From Pseudoalteromonas sp. NBT06-2 (GTDB lineage: Bacteria; Pseudomonadota; Gammaproteobacteria; Enterobacterales; Alteromonadaceae), in assembly GCF_002276045.1 (NCBI RefSeq), contig NZ_NQMR01000072.1:1-45433 (forward strand): a DNA stretch of 45,433 nt, given 5' to 3'. Below are positions 1 through 10,098 of this stretch, in pieces. The position numbers were made by a program, and so were the translations under genes. Position 1 is the first letter of the stretch. Every line of letters starts with the position of its first letter. Below the pieces are notes generated by a model, which did no database searches, had not been told where the DNA came from, and saw only the letters and a program-made list of their open reading frames with translations.

Positions 1-1
1 T

Positions 2-316
2 TTAAATAATCTGATTGGTATTATTTTGCTTTTTAGCTCCCTTAGCCATTTTATCCTCACCTGTATCTCCATCCGAAACCAAATGACCGACATCTGTGAT
101 ATTCATTACATGCTTGACATTATAATCATTAATTTCTAATACTCTTCTGAGTACATCTGTAAAGATATATGTTCTTAAATTTCCAAGATGTGCATAATCA
201 TAAACTGTTGGCCCACAAGCGTATAAGCCGACATTATTTTTATTTATCGATTTAAATGGTCGAATTTTTCGTTCATATGTATCATATATTTCTAATTTTT
301 TGGTTTTATATTCCAT
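2..316 (-). CDS. cysS: N-terminal fragment of a cysteinyl-tRNA synthetase (truncated or interrupted)
   Basis: The reading frame encodes the first ~104 residues of a class I cysteinyl-tRNA synthetase, which charges tRNA-Cys. Visible are the start of the catalytic Rossmann fold with [18 protein letters not shown] (Cys is a likely zinc ligand; HLGN is the HIGH-motif equivalent) and [16 protein letters not shown]. The family is normally about 460 residues, but a stop codon lies at 2-4, one base from the window edge. Shortly after [11 protein letters not shown] the sequence loses clear family resemblance, so the gene is either truncated, frameshifted or interrupted just at the edge. I chose the ATG at 316 because GTGAG lies just upstream; an ATG at 322 is also possible. 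The HLGN-type sequence differs from the usual gammaproteobacterial enzyme and may be an acquired second copy (inference). It lies 35 nt after an attenuator-type terminator. Confidence 0.75.
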   Translation of the reverse strand: MEYKTKKLEIYDTYERKIRPFKSINKNNVGLYACGPTVYDYAHLGNLRTYIFTDVLRRVLEINDYNVKHVMNITDVGHLVSDGDTGEDKMAKGAKKQNNTNQII

Positions 317-352
317 TATCATCTCACTATTTATATTTATAATAAGGCACAA

Positions 353-384
353 AAAAAGGCCATAGATTTCTCTACGGCCTTTTT
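353..384 (-). terminator. Intrinsic terminator/attenuator before cysS
   Basis: Read leftward, a 14-bp stem (one G-U pair) is capped by a GAAA tetraloop and its 3' arm ends in seven U residues (351-357). It lies between the Cys leader ORF and the cysS start. Its 5' arm (374-383) can instead pair with 411-423 of the leader ORF, which would act as an antiterminator. Confidence 0.75.
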
Positions 385-401
385 AAAAATTTATTTTAAA
401 A

Positions 402-488
402 TTAGATACTAAAAGTTTGCCGCAGTGATTTACAGCAGCAGCAAGAGTGAAGCTTTTTATTATTAGTTATTTTAGTATTTATTTTCAT
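402..488 (-). CDS. 28-residue Cys-rich leader peptide (putative cysteine attenuator)
   Basis: A short ATG-to-TAA ORF encodes 28 residues: a basic and polar N-terminus, then HSCCCCKSLRQTFSI. Four consecutive Cys codons (TGC TGC TGC TGT) lie at 432-443. It is followed by an intrinsic terminator (353-384) and then the cysS fragment, the layout of amino-acid attenuators such as trpL or hisL. The match between codon identity and downstream gene is what makes it convincing. No Shine-Dalgarno sequence is visible; a possible promoter would start transcription within a base or two of the ATG, so it may be leaderless. I know of no named family for it. Confidence 0.7.
   Translation of the reverse strand: MKINTKITNNKKLHSCCCCKSLRQTFSI
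411..444 (-). promoter_or_regulatory. Pause hairpin and antiterminator strand of the Cys attenuator
   Basis: In the leftward RNA, UUGCUGC (444-438, within the Cys codons) can pair with GCGGCAA (423-417), forming a pause-type hairpin. The downstream strand GCGGC-AAA-CUUUU (423-411) is also complementary to AAAAGGCCGU (383-374), the 5' arm of the terminator. A ribosome stalled at Cys codons would free this strand for antitermination. The pairings are visible; the function is inferred. Confidence 0.6.
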
Positions 489-495
489 GTTTTCG

Positions 496-524
496 ATACT
501 AACATTAATATTTTAATTTGTTAA
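496..524 (-). promoter_or_regulatory. Candidate promoter for the Cys leader
   Basis: Read leftward, TTAACA (524-519), a 17-bp spacer and TAGTAT (501-496). Transcription would start about 1-2 nt from the leader ATG. Partial consensus only. Confidence 0.35.
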
Positions 525-544
525 ATAACTTTATTTTACACATT

Positions 545-572
545 AAAAAAGGCCACCTAAGTGACCTTTTTA
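545..572 (-). terminator. Terminator after sucD
   Basis: Leftward hairpin AAAAAGGTCAC / GTGGCCTTTTTT with one G-U pair and a short loop, ending in a U tract, just after the sucD stop. It separates suc transcription from the cys leader. Confidence 0.75.
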
Positions 573-594
573 TAAACATAAACTAAATGGTTGA

Positions 595-1467
595 TTACCA
601 GCCAGTTTTTTCTGTAAGAGCTTTACCGATCTCAGCAAGTGAGCGTACAGTTTTAACACCAGCAGCTTCTAATGCAGCAAATTTCTCGTCAGCAGTACCT
701 TTACCGCCAGCGATAATAGCTCCAGCGTGACCCATGCGCTTACCCTCTGGAGCAGTAACACCAGCAATGTAAGATACAACAGGTTTAGTCACGTTTGCTT
801 TGATGTATTCTGCAGCTTCTTCTTCCGCAGTTCCACCTATTTCACCAATCATTACGATTGCTTCTGTCTGTGGATCTTTTTCGAACATTTCTAGAACGTC
901 GATAAAGTTAGTACCTGGAATTGGATCTCCGCCGATACCAACACAAGTAGATTGACCGAAACCAGCATCAGTAGTTTGTTTAACAGCTTCATAAGTTAAA
1001 GTCCCCGAACGCGATACGATGCCTACTTTACCTGGCTTATGAATGTGGCCAGGCATAATACCAATCTTAGTCTCACCTGGAGTGATAACACCTGGACAGT
1101 TAGGACCAATCATTCGAACACCAGAAGTATCTAGTTTAACTTTTACATCAACCATATCTAATGTAGGAATACCTTCAGTGATACACACGATCAGTTCGAT
1201 GCCAGCATCGATTGCTTCTAAGATTGCATCTTTACAGAAAGGTGCTGGTACATAGATAACAGATGCTGTTGCACCCGTAGTTTCTACAGCATCACGAACT
1301 GTATTAAATACAGGTAAACCAAGGTGAGTTTGTCCACCTTTACCAGGAGAAACGCCACCAACCATTTGCGTACCATACTCAAGCGCTTGCTCAGAGTGGA
1401 AAGTGCCTTGGCCGCCAGTAAAACCTTGACAGATTACTTTTGTATCTTTATTGATTAATACAGACAT
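595..1467 (-). CDS. sucD: Succinyl-CoA synthetase, alpha subunit
   Basis: SucD is the alpha subunit of succinyl-CoA synthetase, which couples succinyl-CoA cleavage to ADP or GDP phosphorylation in the TCA cycle. Its 290 residues match the E. coli length (289). Seen: the N-terminal CoA-binding fold with [14 protein letters not shown], the GPNCPG segment, and [15 protein letters not shown], where the His is the phosphorylated catalytic residue. The start ATG overlaps the sucC stop by one base (TAATG), so the two subunits are translationally coupled. A terminator follows at 545-572. Confidence 0.97.
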   Translation of the reverse strand: MSVLINKDTKVICQGFTGGQGTFHSEQALEYGTQMVGGVSPGKGGQTHLGLPVFNTVRDAVETTGATASVIYVPAPFCKDAILEAIDAGIELIVCITEGIPTLDMVDVKVKLDTSGVRMIGPNCPGVITPGETKIGIMPGHIHKPGKVGIVSRSGTLTYEAVKQTTDAGFGQSTCVGIGGDPIPGTNFIDVLEMFEKDPQTEAIVMIGEIGGTAEEEAAEYIKANVTKPVVSYIAGVTAPEGKRMGHAGAIIAGGKGTADEKFAALEAAGVKTVRSLAEIGKALTEKTGW

Positions 1468-2633
1468 TATTTGCCCTCCGCAGCAGCAACTACTTTTTCA
1501 GCAGCATCAGTTAAAGACACTGCAGCAATGATGTCAACATCAGAGTTTGCTAATACTTCACGACCAGCTTCAGCGTTAGTACCCTCAAGACGTACAACAA
1601 CTGGTACACTGACTCCAACTTCTTTAACTGCACCAATGATACCTTCAGCAATCATGTCACAACGTACGATTCCGCCAAAAATGTTAACTAAAACAGCTTT
1701 AACGTTTTCATCAGAAAGAATTATCTTAAATGCTTCTGCAACACGCTCTTTCGTTGCGCCGCCACCAACATCAAGGAAGTTAGCTGGCTTGCCACCATGT
1801 AGGTTTACGATGTCCATAGTACCCATCGCAAGGCCTGCACCATTCACCATACAACCCACGTTACCATCAAGAGCAACGTAGTTTAGTTCCCATTGTGCAG
1901 CTTGTGCTTCACGCTCATCTTCTTGAGATGGATCGTGGAACGCACGGATTTTAGGTTGACGGTATAAAGCGTTACCATCAATACCAATTTTGCCGTCTAA
2001 ACAGTGAAGATTACCTTCGTCAGTAATAACTAACGGGTTGATTTCTAATAAAGCAAAATCGAAATCTTGGAACATTTTAGCAAGACCCATAAAGATCTTA
2101 ACAAATTGCTTCATTTGAGTCGGATTTAAATCTAATTTGAAACCTAATTCACGTGCTTGGTAAGGTTGAGCGCCAACAAGTGGATCAATCTCAGCTTGAT
2201 GAATTAATTCAGGAGTCTCTTCTGCAATCTTTTCAATGTCCACACCGCCTTCGGTAGAAGCCATAAAAACGATTTTTTGTGAAGCACGGTCAACAACAGC
2301 ACCAAGATATAACTCGTTAGCGATGTCAGTACAGCTTTCAACTAAAATTTTAGCTACAGGTTGACCATTTTCATCAGTTTGGTAAGTAACTAAGTTTTTA
2401 CCTAACCAATGTTGTGCGAAATTTTTAATTTCTTCTTTAGTTTTAACTAACTTAACACCGCCAGCTTTACCGCGACCGCCTGCGTGAACTTGAGTTTTAA
2501 CAACCCACATATTACCACCGATTTTGTCGGCGGCTTCAGCAGCTTCGTGAGGAGTATCACAAGCGAACCCCTCCGACACTGGTAAACCATATTCGGCAAA
2601 AAGTTGTTTTGCCTGGTACTCATGCAAATTCAT
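1467..2633 (-). CDS. sucC: Succinyl-CoA synthetase, beta subunit
   Basis: SucC is the ADP-forming beta subunit that provides the nucleotide-binding ATP-grasp domain and the succinate site. At 388 residues it has the E. coli length. Seen: the start [36 protein letters not shown] of the ATP-grasp domain, and the C-terminal CoA-ligase domain with [16 protein letters not shown]. It is the first gene of a two-gene unit with sucD. The 229-bp gap to sucB contains a terminator for sucAB and a possible promoter, so sucCD appears to have its own transcript, possibly in addition to readthrough. Confidence 0.97.
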   Translation of the reverse strand: MNLHEYQAKQLFAEYGLPVSEGFACDTPHEAAEAADKIGGNMWVVKTQVHAGGRGKAGGVKLVKTKEEIKNFAQHWLGKNLVTYQTDENGQPVAKILVESCTDIANELYLGAVVDRASQKIVFMASTEGGVDIEKIAEETPELIHQAEIDPLVGAQPYQARELGFKLDLNPTQMKQFVKIFMGLAKMFQDFDFALLEINPLVITDEGNLHCLDGKIGIDGNALYRQPKIRAFHDPSQEDEREAQAAQWELNYVALDGNVGCMVNGAGLAMGTMDIVNLHGGKPANFLDVGGGATKERVAEAFKIILSDENVKAVLVNIFGGIVRCDMIAEGIIGAVKEVGVSVPVVVRLEGTNAEAGREVLANSDVDIIAAVSLTDAAEKVVAAAEGK

Positions 2634-2663
2634 GATGCTTTATCCAATTTATTTGTACTAATC

Positions 2664-2685
2664 AAGCTGAATTTTTATTCAGCTT
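2664..2685 (-). promoter_or_regulatory. Stem-loop in the sucC leader
   Basis: A perfect 8-bp inverted repeat AAGCTGAA / TTCAGCTT with a 6-nt loop lies about 30 nt upstream of the sucC start. No U tract follows in the leftward direction, so it is not a standard terminator. Function unknown. Confidence 0.4.
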
Positions 2686-2701
2686 CCCAAATTGCGCGGA
2701 T

Positions 2702-2707
2702 AGTATA
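2702..2707 (-). promoter_or_regulatory. Candidate -10 box for sucCD
   Basis: TATACT on the minus strand, about 70 nt upstream of sucC, with only a poor -35 match (TTTCTT, 17-bp spacing). Weak evidence for a separate sucCD promoter. Confidence 0.25.
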
Positions 2708-2812
2708 GATCCCCGCACGATACAAAGAAATACCCTGTATCAAGAATTGCCAATAAAATTGATATTTATTCGCAGTTGTTAATTTTCAATCTAAATAAGA
2801 GCTAAAAATCAA

Positions 2813-2844
2813 TCAAAAAAAAGCTGCAACCTAAAGTGCAGCTT
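2813..2844 (-). terminator. Terminator after sucB
   Basis: Leftward hairpin AAGCTGCA / TGCAGCTT followed by eight U residues, 19 nt after the sucB stop. It divides sdhCDAB-sucAB from sucCD. Confidence 0.75.
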
Positions 2845-2862
2845 AAGTATTAATCTAATGTA

Positions 2863-4335
2863 TTATACATCGAGTAATAAACGAGCAGGATCTTCTAGTA
2901 ACTCTTTAATTGTTACTAAGAAACCAACTGATTCTTTACCATCAATTAATCTATGATCATAAGATAATGCTAAGTACATCATAGGTAAGATTTCAACTTT
3001 ACCGTTAACTGCCATAGGACGATCTTGGATTTTATGCATTCCAAGAATAGCTGCTTGTGGTAAGTTTAAGATAGGAGTTGAAAGTAATGAACCAAATACA
3101 CCACCATTAGTGATGGTGAAGTTACCACCTGTCATATCATCGATGGTTAATTTACCATCACGGCCTTTAAGCGCGAGTTCACGAATATTCTTTTCAATTT
3201 CTGCGCAAGACATTTTATCACAATCACGCAGTACAGGTGTTACTAGACCACGTGGAGTTGATACTGCAATGCTCATATCAAAGAAGTTATGGTAAACAAT
3301 ATCATCGCCATCAATTGATGCATTAACCGCAGGGAAGCGTTTAAGCGCTTCTGTTACCGCTTTTACATAGAAGGACATGAAGCCTAAACGGATATCATGA
3401 CGCTTTTCAAATGCATCTTTGTACTGCTTACGAAGATCCATGATTGGTTTCATGTTTACTTCGTTAAATGTTGTTAACATTGCAGTAGAGTTTTTAGCTT
3501 CAAGTAAACGTGTAGCAATTGTTTTACGTAAACGAGTCATAGGTACGCGTTTTTGCGTACGCTCACCAACGGGTGCTGCAACCACAGACTCTGGTGCTTT
3601 TTTAGCTACTGGTGCAGGTGCTTTTAAGAACTTATCGACGTCTTCTTTAGTGACACGGCCATTTTTACCGGTACCATTAATTTTAGAAGCATCTAGACCT
3701 TTTTCTGCTATTAGGCGACGTACAGAAGGAGTTAATACATCTGAGCTTTCATCTGAAACCGCTGGAGCGCTTACTGACACCTCAGAAGCAGGTGCTGCGC
3801 CAGCAAGGATTTTACCGATTAATTGTTCTCCAAGAACTGTATCGCCTTCAGCATGAAGATGTTCGCCCATAACACCATCTTCAGGTGCAACAACTTCAAG
3901 AACAACTTTATCAGTTTCAATATCAACTAGATTTTGATCACGTGATATAGCTTCACCTGGTTGAACATGCCATGTAGCGATTGTTGCATCTGCAACTGAC
4001 TCTGGAAGTACTGGAACATTAATATCCACTGGGTTACCTTCTGATGCTGGCGCTGCAGCTGCAGACGCTTGTGTATTTGCTGGAGTTGCTACAGCACCAG
4101 CTGCACCAACTAATGCGATAAGTTGCTCACCTAATACGGTAGCACCTTCTTCTTGGCTAATTTCGGTTACAACACCATCTTCTGGTGAAACAACTTCAAG
4201 TACAACTTTATCTGTTTCGATATCTACTAAGTTCTGATCGCGGCTAACAGTATCACCAACTTTTACATGCCAAGTTGCGATTGTTGCATCTGCTACAGAT
4301 TCAGGAAGAACTGGAACCTTAATTTCGATTGTCAT
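2863..4335 (-). CDS. sucB: 2-oxoglutarate dehydrogenase E2 (dihydrolipoyl succinyltransferase) with two lipoyl domains
   Basis: SucB is the E2 core of the 2-oxoglutarate dehydrogenase complex and transfers succinyl groups from lipoyl-lysine to CoA. The product is 490 residues against about 405 in E. coli, because there are two N-terminal lipoyl domains (about 1-78 and 104-178) with lipoylated Lys43 and Lys143 in ETDKVVLEV. An E3-binding domain (about 200-237) and the catalytic domain (about 262-490) with DHRLIDG (His ~461, Asp ~465) follow. Ala/Pro-rich linkers separate the domains. I chose the ATG at 4335 because AAAGGA precedes it and the family start MTIEIKVP begins there; an upstream in-frame ATG at 4374 lies inside sucA. 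The sucA stop is about 10 nt upstream. Confidence 0.95.
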   Translation of the reverse strand: MTIEIKVPVLPESVADATIATWHVKVGDTVSRDQNLVDIETDKVVLEVVSPEDGVVTEISQEEGATVLGEQLIALVGAAGAVATPANTQASAAAAPASEGNPVDINVPVLPESVADATIATWHVQPGEAISRDQNLVDIETDKVVLEVVAPEDGVMGEHLHAEGDTVLGEQLIGKILAGAAPASEVSVSAPAVSDESSDVLTPSVRRLIAEKGLDASKINGTGKNGRVTKEDVDKFLKAPAPVAKKAPESVVAAPVGERTQKRVPMTRLRKTIATRLLEAKNSTAMLTTFNEVNMKPIMDLRKQYKDAFEKRHDIRLGFMSFYVKAVTEALKRFPAVNASIDGDDIVYHNFFDMSIAVSTPRGLVTPVLRDCDKMSCAEIEKNIRELALKGRDGKLTIDDMTGGNFTITNGGVFGSLLSTPILNLPQAAILGMHKIQDRPMAVNGKVEILPMMYLALSYDHRLIDGKESVGFLVTIKELLEDPARLLLDV

Positions 4336-4345
4336 CTCTGGTCCT

Positions 4346-7159
4346 TTATTTATTAATTGTAAGAGCGTCTGCAACTAATGTTGCTTGTTCAATGTCGTGT
4401 AAAGATTTAGAGCCACATGCAGGTGCTGCAGAAGCTGGACGCCCAGCATATTTTAGATATGTACCGGCTGGAATTGCTTGTCTAAAGTGATGCTGAGAAC
4501 AATACCATGCGCCTTGGTTTTGTGGCTCTTCTTGACACCAAACAAAATCTTTTACGTGACTATAACGTTTGACTATATTTTCCATTTCCGCATGAGGAAA
4601 TGGGTATAGCTGTTCCATACGAACAATGGCGATGTTATTTAGCTCTTTTGCACGACGCTCTTGTAATAATTCGTAATATACTTTACCACTACAAAATACA
4701 ACCCGTTCGACATCGTTAACTTTAAGATCATCAATTTCATCTATTACATTATGGAAAACACCTTCAGATAATTCTTCTAAAGAAGAAACAGCTAAAGGAT
4801 GACGTAATAATGATTTAGGTGTCATTACAATCAGTGGACGACGCAGTGGTCTAACTGATTGGCGGCGTAACATAGCATAAACTTGGGCAGGTGTTGATGG
4901 CACACAAACTTGCATATTATGATCGGCACACAGTTGTAAAAAGCGTTCTAGACGAGCAGATGAATGTTCTGGTCCTTGACCTTCATAACCATGAGGTAGC
5001 ATACAAGTTAAACCACATAAACGACCCCACTTTTGCTCACCGGAACTTAAAAATTGATCAAAAACAACTTGAGCACCGTTAGCGAAATCACCGAACTGTG
5101 CTTCCCACATAACTAATGTAGTAGGTTCCGCTGTAGCATAACCATATTCAAAAGCAAGAACAGCAACTTCAGATAAAACTGAATCATATACTTCAAATTT
5201 ACCTTGACCTTCACGAATGTTTTCTAAAGGTGTAAAGGTAGTACCATCTTTTTGATTATGAATAACAGCATGACGATGGAAGAATGTGCCACGACCAGAA
5301 TCTTGACCTGTCATACGAATATCATTACCATCATTGACAATTGAAGCATATGCTAAGTTTTCAGCCATGCCCCAATCTAAAGGCTTTTCACCAGCAGCCA
5401 TTAATTTACGATCAACGTAAATTTTTGCTACACGTGATTGTGCTTTAGTATCATCAGGATATTTTGAGATATTTGTAGCAAGTGTTCTAAGTTTTTCAAC
5501 TGAAAGGCTACCATCGTATTCTGCATCCCAATCATGACCAACAAAACTACTCCAGTCAGATGAATGTGATGTTTCAGGTAGTTTTTCTTCAACAACACAT
5601 TTTCCCTCATCTAAACTGTTGCGATAATCATTTGCAATTTTCTTGGATTCTTCAAGTGAAATAACATTTTCAGCATTAAGTTGTTCAGCATAAATCTGAC
5701 GAGGAACTGGATGTTTTTTAATTTTTTGATACATAATAGGCTGAGTTGCATTTGGCTCATCAGCTTCATTATGACCGTGACGGCGATAACACACTAAATC
5801 AATTACGATGTCACGTTTAAATTTATTACGGTAATCAAGCGCAATTTGCGTTACTAAAGTAACCGCTTCAGGATCATCCGAATTTACGTGAAAGATAGGC
5901 GCTTGAACCATTTTTGCAATATCAGTACAGTACTCAGTAGAACGCACATCTTCTTGCTTCGATGTTGTAAAACCAACTTGGTTATTTACAACTATGCGAA
6001 TTGTTCCACCTACGCTAAAGGCGCGTGTTTGTGATAAATTAAATGTTTCTTGTACAACACCTTGACCTGCAATTGCAGAATCTCCATGTAAAGTAATGGG
6101 TAATGCTTTTGAGCCATCTTTACAACCTAAGCGATCAAGACGCGCACGAACAGAGCCCATTACAACAGGATTTACGATTTCTAAGTGAGATGGGTTAAAT
6201 GATAATGCCATATGAACATTGCCACCTTTGGTAGCAAAATCACATGAATAACCCATATGATACTTAACATCTCCTGAACCTAAATTAACTTGTGCTTTAC
6301 CAGCAAATTCATCGAATAAATTTGATGGGTTTTTACCTAGCACATTTAAAAGTACGTTAAGACGACCACGGTGAGCCATACCAATAACAACTTCTTTTTG
6401 CCCGCTTTCGCCAGCACGGTGAACAAGTTCTTTTAACATTGGAACTAACGAATCACCACCTTCAAGTGAGAAACGTTTTGCACCTGGGAACTTCGCACCT
6501 AAATATTTTTCAAGACCATCAGCTGCTGTTAATCCCTGAAGGATTCGCAGTTTCGATTCTTTAGTGAAGTTTGGCGTAGACTGGACTGACTCAAAACGAT
6601 GTTGTAACCAACGTTTTTCTTCTGTCGAAGTGATATGCATATATTCAACGCCAATAGAACCACAGTAGGTAGTTTTTAGTGCTTTATATAGCTCACCTAA
6701 AGGCATGGTATCTTTGCCAATGGCAAAAGAACCTACATTAAATTCGCGTTCGAAGTCTGATTCAGATAAGTCGTGATGCGAAAGCTCTAATTCACGAATT
6801 TTATCTCGTTTCCACAAATCGAGAGGATCAAGATTGGCACTTTGATGGCCTCTAAATCGAAATGCATTAATTAGTTGTAGAACTTTGACCTGCTTCGCAT
6901 CAGCTGCTCCACCGGTCGCAACAACGACTTCTTTATGTTTGTTTTTTGCAAGCGTTTGAAATTGTGCTCTGATATCTGAGTGTTTCGCCTCAACATCAAC
7001 ACCATCTACTTTTGGTAAGTGGTCGAACACTTCACGCCATTCATTTGGCACCGAAGTCGCATCATCTAAATACGCTTCATATAGGTCTTCTACATAAGCG
7101 ACGTTTCCGCCATTCATGTGAGATGAATCTAACCATGCCTTCATTACACCTTCGTGCAT
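4346..7159 (-). CDS. sucA: 2-oxoglutarate dehydrogenase E1 component
   Basis: SucA is the thiamine-diphosphate E1 subunit that decarboxylates 2-oxoglutarate and succinylates the lipoyl group of SucB. Its 937 residues are close to E. coli (933). Seen: N-terminal [25 protein letters not shown], which binds the E2 core in this family; [30 protein letters not shown]; and the pyrimidine-binding half with [20 protein letters not shown] and [21 protein letters not shown] segments. The ATG has AAGGG about 9 nt upstream. It is followed by sucB with a 10-nt gap. The 94-bp gap to sdhB has no obvious terminator, so cotranscription with sdh is likely. Confidence 0.97.
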   Translation of the reverse strand: MHEGVMKAWLDSSHMNGGNVAYVEDLYEAYLDDATSVPNEWREVFDHLPKVDGVDVEAKHSDIRAQFQTLAKNKHKEVVVATGGAADAKQVKVLQLINAFRFRGHQSANLDPLDLWKRDKIRELELSHHDLSESDFEREFNVGSFAIGKDTMPLGELYKALKTTYCGSIGVEYMHITSTEEKRWLQHRFESVQSTPNFTKESKLRILQGLTAADGLEKYLGAKFPGAKRFSLEGGDSLVPMLKELVHRAGESGQKEVVIGMAHRGRLNVLLNVLGKNPSNLFDEFAGKAQVNLGSGDVKYHMGYSCDFATKGGNVHMALSFNPSHLEIVNPVVMGSVRARLDRLGCKDGSKALPITLHGDSAIAGQGVVQETFNLSQTRAFSVGGTIRIVVNNQVGFTTSKQEDVRSTEYCTDIAKMVQAPIFHVNSDDPEAVTLVTQIALDYRNKFKRDIVIDLVCYRRHGHNEADEPNATQPIMYQKIKKHPVPRQIYAEQLNAENVISLEESKKIANDYRNSLDEGKCVVEEKLPETSHSSDWSSFVGHDWDAEYDGSLSVEKLRTLATNISKYPDDTKAQSRVAKIYVDRKLMAAGEKPLDWGMAENLAYASIVNDGNDIRMTGQDSGRGTFFHRHAVIHNQKDGTTFTPLENIREGQGKFEVYDSVLSEVAVLAFEYGYATAEPTTLVMWEAQFGDFANGAQVVFDQFLSSGEQKWGRLCGLTCMLPHGYEGQGPEHSSARLERFLQLCADHNMQVCVPSTPAQVYAMLRRQSVRPLRRPLIVMTPKSLLRHPLAVSSLEELSEGVFHNVIDEIDDLKVNDVERVVFCSGKVYYELLQERRAKELNNIAIVRMEQLYPFPHAEMENIVKRYSHVKDFVWCQEEPQNQGAWYCSQHHFRQAIPAGTYLKYAGRPASAAPACGSKSLHDIEQATLVADALTINK

Positions 7160-7202
7160 TTATAAGCCCTTTTCTCTAGCGCAGAAATAGTTTAACACAA
7201 AG

Positions 7203-7229
7203 ATAGCCATAAGATTGATATATAGCCAT
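7203..7229. repeat. Direct repeat upstream of sucA
   Basis: ATGGCTAT (minus strand) occurs twice, 19 bp apart start to start, in the 94-bp sdhB-sucA gap. The spacing is near two helical turns. It could be a regulator site; this is speculative. Confidence 0.25.
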
Positions 7230-7253
7230 CTAAATATTGTTAAATCTGGTTAC

Positions 7254-7970
7254 TTAGATAGAACGGTTAAGTAACATAGATTTGATATTACCAATAGCCT
7301 TAGTTGGATTAAGGCCTTTTGGACACACACTGACACAATTCATGATCCCGTGACAACGGAAAACACTAAATGCATCATCAAGATCTGCTAAACGTTCTTC
7401 TGTTGCTGTATCGCGAGAATCCACAAGAAAACGATACGCATGAAGAAGACCAGCAGGTCCTATAAACTTGTCTGGATTCCACCAAAATGATGGACAAGAC
7501 GTTGAACAACATGCACATAAAATACATTCGTATAATCCATCTAGCTTATCACGCTCTTCAATACTTTGAAGGTGCTCACGCGCTGGAGGATTAATATCAT
7601 TGTTGATCAAATAAGGTTTTACTTTTTCGTACTGAGTATAGAATTGCGTCATATCAATTACTAAATCACGTACTACAGGTAGACCAGGAAGTGGACGTAT
7701 TACAATTGCTTTATTGCCTCTTTTCAGAGTCGATAAAGGCGTAATACAGGCTAATCCATTTTTACCATTCATGTTAAGACCATCAGAACCACATACACCT
7801 TCTCGACATGAACGTCTAAAGGATAGGGTTGGATCTTGCTCTTTTAACTGGATTAATGCATCCAGTACCATAATATCGCTACCATCTTCTAATACAAGTT
7901 GGTATTCTTGCATACGTGGTGCCGTATCAACATCAGGATTATAACGATAGATTGAAAATGCTAAGTTCAT
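7254..7970 (-). CDS. sdhB: Succinate dehydrogenase iron-sulfur subunit
   Basis: SdhB carries electrons from the flavoprotein to quinone through [2Fe-2S], [4Fe-4S] and [3Fe-4S] clusters. The product is 238 residues, exactly the E. coli length. Seen: the ferredoxin-type domain with CREGVCGSDGLNMNGKNGLAC and the C-terminal cluster ligands CILCACCSTSCPSFWW and CHGIMNCVSVCPKGLNP. I chose the ATG at 7970 because AGGAG lies 7 nt upstream and MNLAFSIYRYNP is the family start; an in-frame start at 8015 would overlap sdhA. It is the last gene of sdhCDAB, 10 nt after sdhA. Confidence 0.97.
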   Translation of the reverse strand: MNLAFSIYRYNPDVDTAPRMQEYQLVLEDGSDIMVLDALIQLKEQDPTLSFRRSCREGVCGSDGLNMNGKNGLACITPLSTLKRGNKAIVIRPLPGLPVVRDLVIDMTQFYTQYEKVKPYLINNDINPPAREHLQSIEERDKLDGLYECILCACCSTSCPSFWWNPDKFIGPAGLLHAYRFLVDSRDTATEERLADLDDAFSVFRCHGIMNCVSVCPKGLNPTKAIGNIKSMLLNRSI

Positions 7971-7980
7971 CGAACTGCTC

Positions 7981-9750
7981 CTAGTATGTACGTGCTTTAG
8001 GTGGAAAAGCTTCACGATGCACTGGCGCCATGTTTACATCACGCTTTGTCATTTCTTCAGTAGAAGGTGAATAGATAGAATGGCATAACCAGTTTTTATC
8101 ATCACGTTCAGTGAAATCTTGACGGGCATGTGCACCACGAGATTCAGTACGAAAGTTAGCAGCTTTTGCAGAACAGAAAGCAGTTTCCATTAAGTTATCC
8201 AGCTCTAAACATTCAATACGCTGCGTATTGAACTCTGTTGATTTATCATCAAGACGTGCATGCTGCAAACGTTCACGAATTTCAGTTAACTCTTTCATGC
8301 CTTGTGCCATAGCATCACCTTCACGGAATACCGAGAAGTTTAATTGCATACATTGTTGAAGGTCTTTTTTGATTTGAACAGGATCTTCACCTTGTCCAGG
8401 TTTAGAGCTTTCCCACCTATTGAAACGAGCAAGAGCTGATTCAACATCTGAATTAGAATGTTCTGAAGATTGTGTATCATTCAAGTATGTACCAAGGAAA
8501 TTACCCGCAGCACGACCAAATACAACTAAATCTAATAATGAGTTTCCGCCTAAACGGTTAGCACCATGTACAGATACACATGCAATTTCGCCTACTGCAA
8601 ATAAACCGTCAACGATTTTTTCGTTACCGTTATGATCAATAGATAATGCTTGACCGTTTACATTACACGGTACACCACCCATTTGGTAATGACATGTAGG
8701 AATAACTGGAATTGGTTCTTTAACAGGATCAACGTGGGCGAATGTTCTTGATAAATCACACACTCCTGGTAAACGCTTTTCTAATGTTTCTTGACCTAAA
8801 TGATCAAGTTTAAGCTTTATATGTGGACCCCAAGGACCATCACAACCACGACCTTCACGGATCTCTGTCATCATAGAACGTGCCACAACATCACGACCAG
8901 CAAGATCTTTAGCATTTGGAGCATAGCGCTCCATGAAACGCTCGCCATCTTTATTTAAAAGATAACCGCCTTCACCACGACAACCTTCTGTAACAAGTAC
9001 ACCAGCTCCCGCTATACCAGTTGGATGGAACTGCCACATTTCCATATCTTGCATTTGTATGTCTGCACGAAGTGACATACCAACACCATCACCTGTATTG
9101 ATGTGTGCATTGGTTGTTGATGCAAAAATACGACCTGCGCCACCTGTTGCCAAAACAGTTGCACGAGATTTAAAGAAAACCACTTCACCTGATTCAATAT
9201 CAATTGCAGTACAACCTATAACGGCACCTTCTTGATTTTTGACTAAATCAAGTGCGTACCATTCAGAAAATACGTTTGTTTTATTTTTAACATTTTGCTG
9301 GTATAAACAATGAAGTAAAGCATGGCCTGTACGGTCTGCTGCTGCTGCTGTACGTGCTGCTTGCTCACCACCAAAGTTTCTCGATTGGCCACCAAATGGT
9401 CTTTGATAGATAGTACCATTTTCAAAACGAGAAAAAGGCAGACCCATCTTATCTAATTCGATAATTGCTTCTGGACCTGTTTTACACATATATTCGATAG
9501 CATCTTGGTCACCGATAAAATCGGAACCCTTAACAGTATCATACATGTGCTGCTCCCAATGATCTTCATGACTATTACCTAGCGCAACAGTGATACCACC
9601 TTGTGCTGATACTGTATGAGAACGTGTAGGAAAAACTTTAGAAATAAGTGCACAGGTTTTACCTGATTCTGTAATAGCAAGCGCTGCACGCATGCCGGCA
9701 CCGCCAGCACCAATTACAACTGAGTCAAATTCACGAACTGAATAATTCAC
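7981..9750 (-). CDS. sdhA: Succinate dehydrogenase flavoprotein subunit
   Basis: SdhA oxidises succinate to fumarate with covalently bound FAD in complex II on the cytoplasmic face. It has 589 residues (E. coli 588). Seen: the FAD-binding [23 protein letters not shown] with the flavin-linked His, HPTGIAGAG, and the capping and active-site segments [10 protein letters not shown] and [12 protein letters not shown]. The start codon is GTG, placed directly after the sdhD stop (TAAGTG), and the ribosome site GGGGTG lies within the sdhD end, so translation is probably coupled. Confidence 0.97.
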   Translation of the reverse strand: MNYSVREFDSVVIGAGGAGMRAALAITESGKTCALISKVFPTRSHTVSAQGGITVALGNSHEDHWEQHMYDTVKGSDFIGDQDAIEYMCKTGPEAIIELDKMGLPFSRFENGTIYQRPFGGQSRNFGGEQAARTAAAADRTGHALLHCLYQQNVKNKTNVFSEWYALDLVKNQEGAVIGCTAIDIESGEVVFFKSRATVLATGGAGRIFASTTNAHINTGDGVGMSLRADIQMQDMEMWQFHPTGIAGAGVLVTEGCRGEGGYLLNKDGERFMERYAPNAKDLAGRDVVARSMMTEIREGRGCDGPWGPHIKLKLDHLGQETLEKRLPGVCDLSRTFAHVDPVKEPIPVIPTCHYQMGGVPCNVNGQALSIDHNGNEKIVDGLFAVGEIACVSVHGANRLGGNSLLDLVVFGRAAGNFLGTYLNDTQSSEHSNSDVESALARFNRWESSKPGQGEDPVQIKKDLQQCMQLNFSVFREGDAMAQGMKELTEIRERLQHARLDDKSTEFNTQRIECLELDNLMETAFCSAKAANFRTESRGAHARQDFTERDDKNWLCHSIYSPSTEEMTKRDVNMAPVHREAFPPKARTY

Positions 9751-10098
9751 TTACACACCCCACAATACAAATAAACCAACCGCAACATACACAAATGACA
9801 TCATGTTCAAAATAAAGCCTAATACTGCACGTAATTTTGCAGATTTAACGTAATCAGTTAGTACTTGCCATAAACCTATTTGTGTATGTAACATCATGCA
9901 GACTAAAGCTGAAAATGTAAAAACTTTAACAGCTAAGTTTGAAAATAATCCCTGCCAAGCCTCGAAAGTGACTTGTGGAGTTGTTAAGAAATAACCAATA
10001 ATGAATAACGAATATGCCGTTAATATTAATGCTGTAACACGTAAAGATACAAAATCTTGTACGCCATTACGTTTTAGAGATGCTTGATTTACAACCAT
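9751..10098 (-). CDS. sdhD: Succinate dehydrogenase membrane anchor subunit D
   Basis: SdhD is one of two membrane anchors that bind haem b and ubiquinone in complex II. The product has 115 residues, as in E. coli, with three predicted membrane helices. The family start MVVNQASLKRNGVQDFVSLR corresponds to E. coli MVSNASALGRNGVHDF. The haem-ligand His is probably in MMLHTQIGLWQVLTDYVK. The ATG at 10098 overlaps the end of sdhC by 10 nt; a start at 10134 lies further inside sdhC and lacks family similarity. Confidence 0.94.
   Translation of the reverse strand: MVVNQASLKRNGVQDFVSLRVTALILTAYSLFIIGYFLTTPQVTFEAWQGLFSNLAVKVFTFSALVCMMLHTQIGLWQVLTDYVKSAKLRAVLGFILNMMSFVYVAVGLFVLWGV

Noticed and set aside
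1471..1881. 136-codon ORF on the plus strand opposite sucC
   Set aside because: It is antisense to a clear sucC gene, low in complexity (Ala, Thr, Ser, Pro), and reflects codon bias of the real gene.
3419..3856. 145-codon ORF opposite sucB
   Set aside because: Antisense shadow of a confirmed gene with no recognisable motifs.
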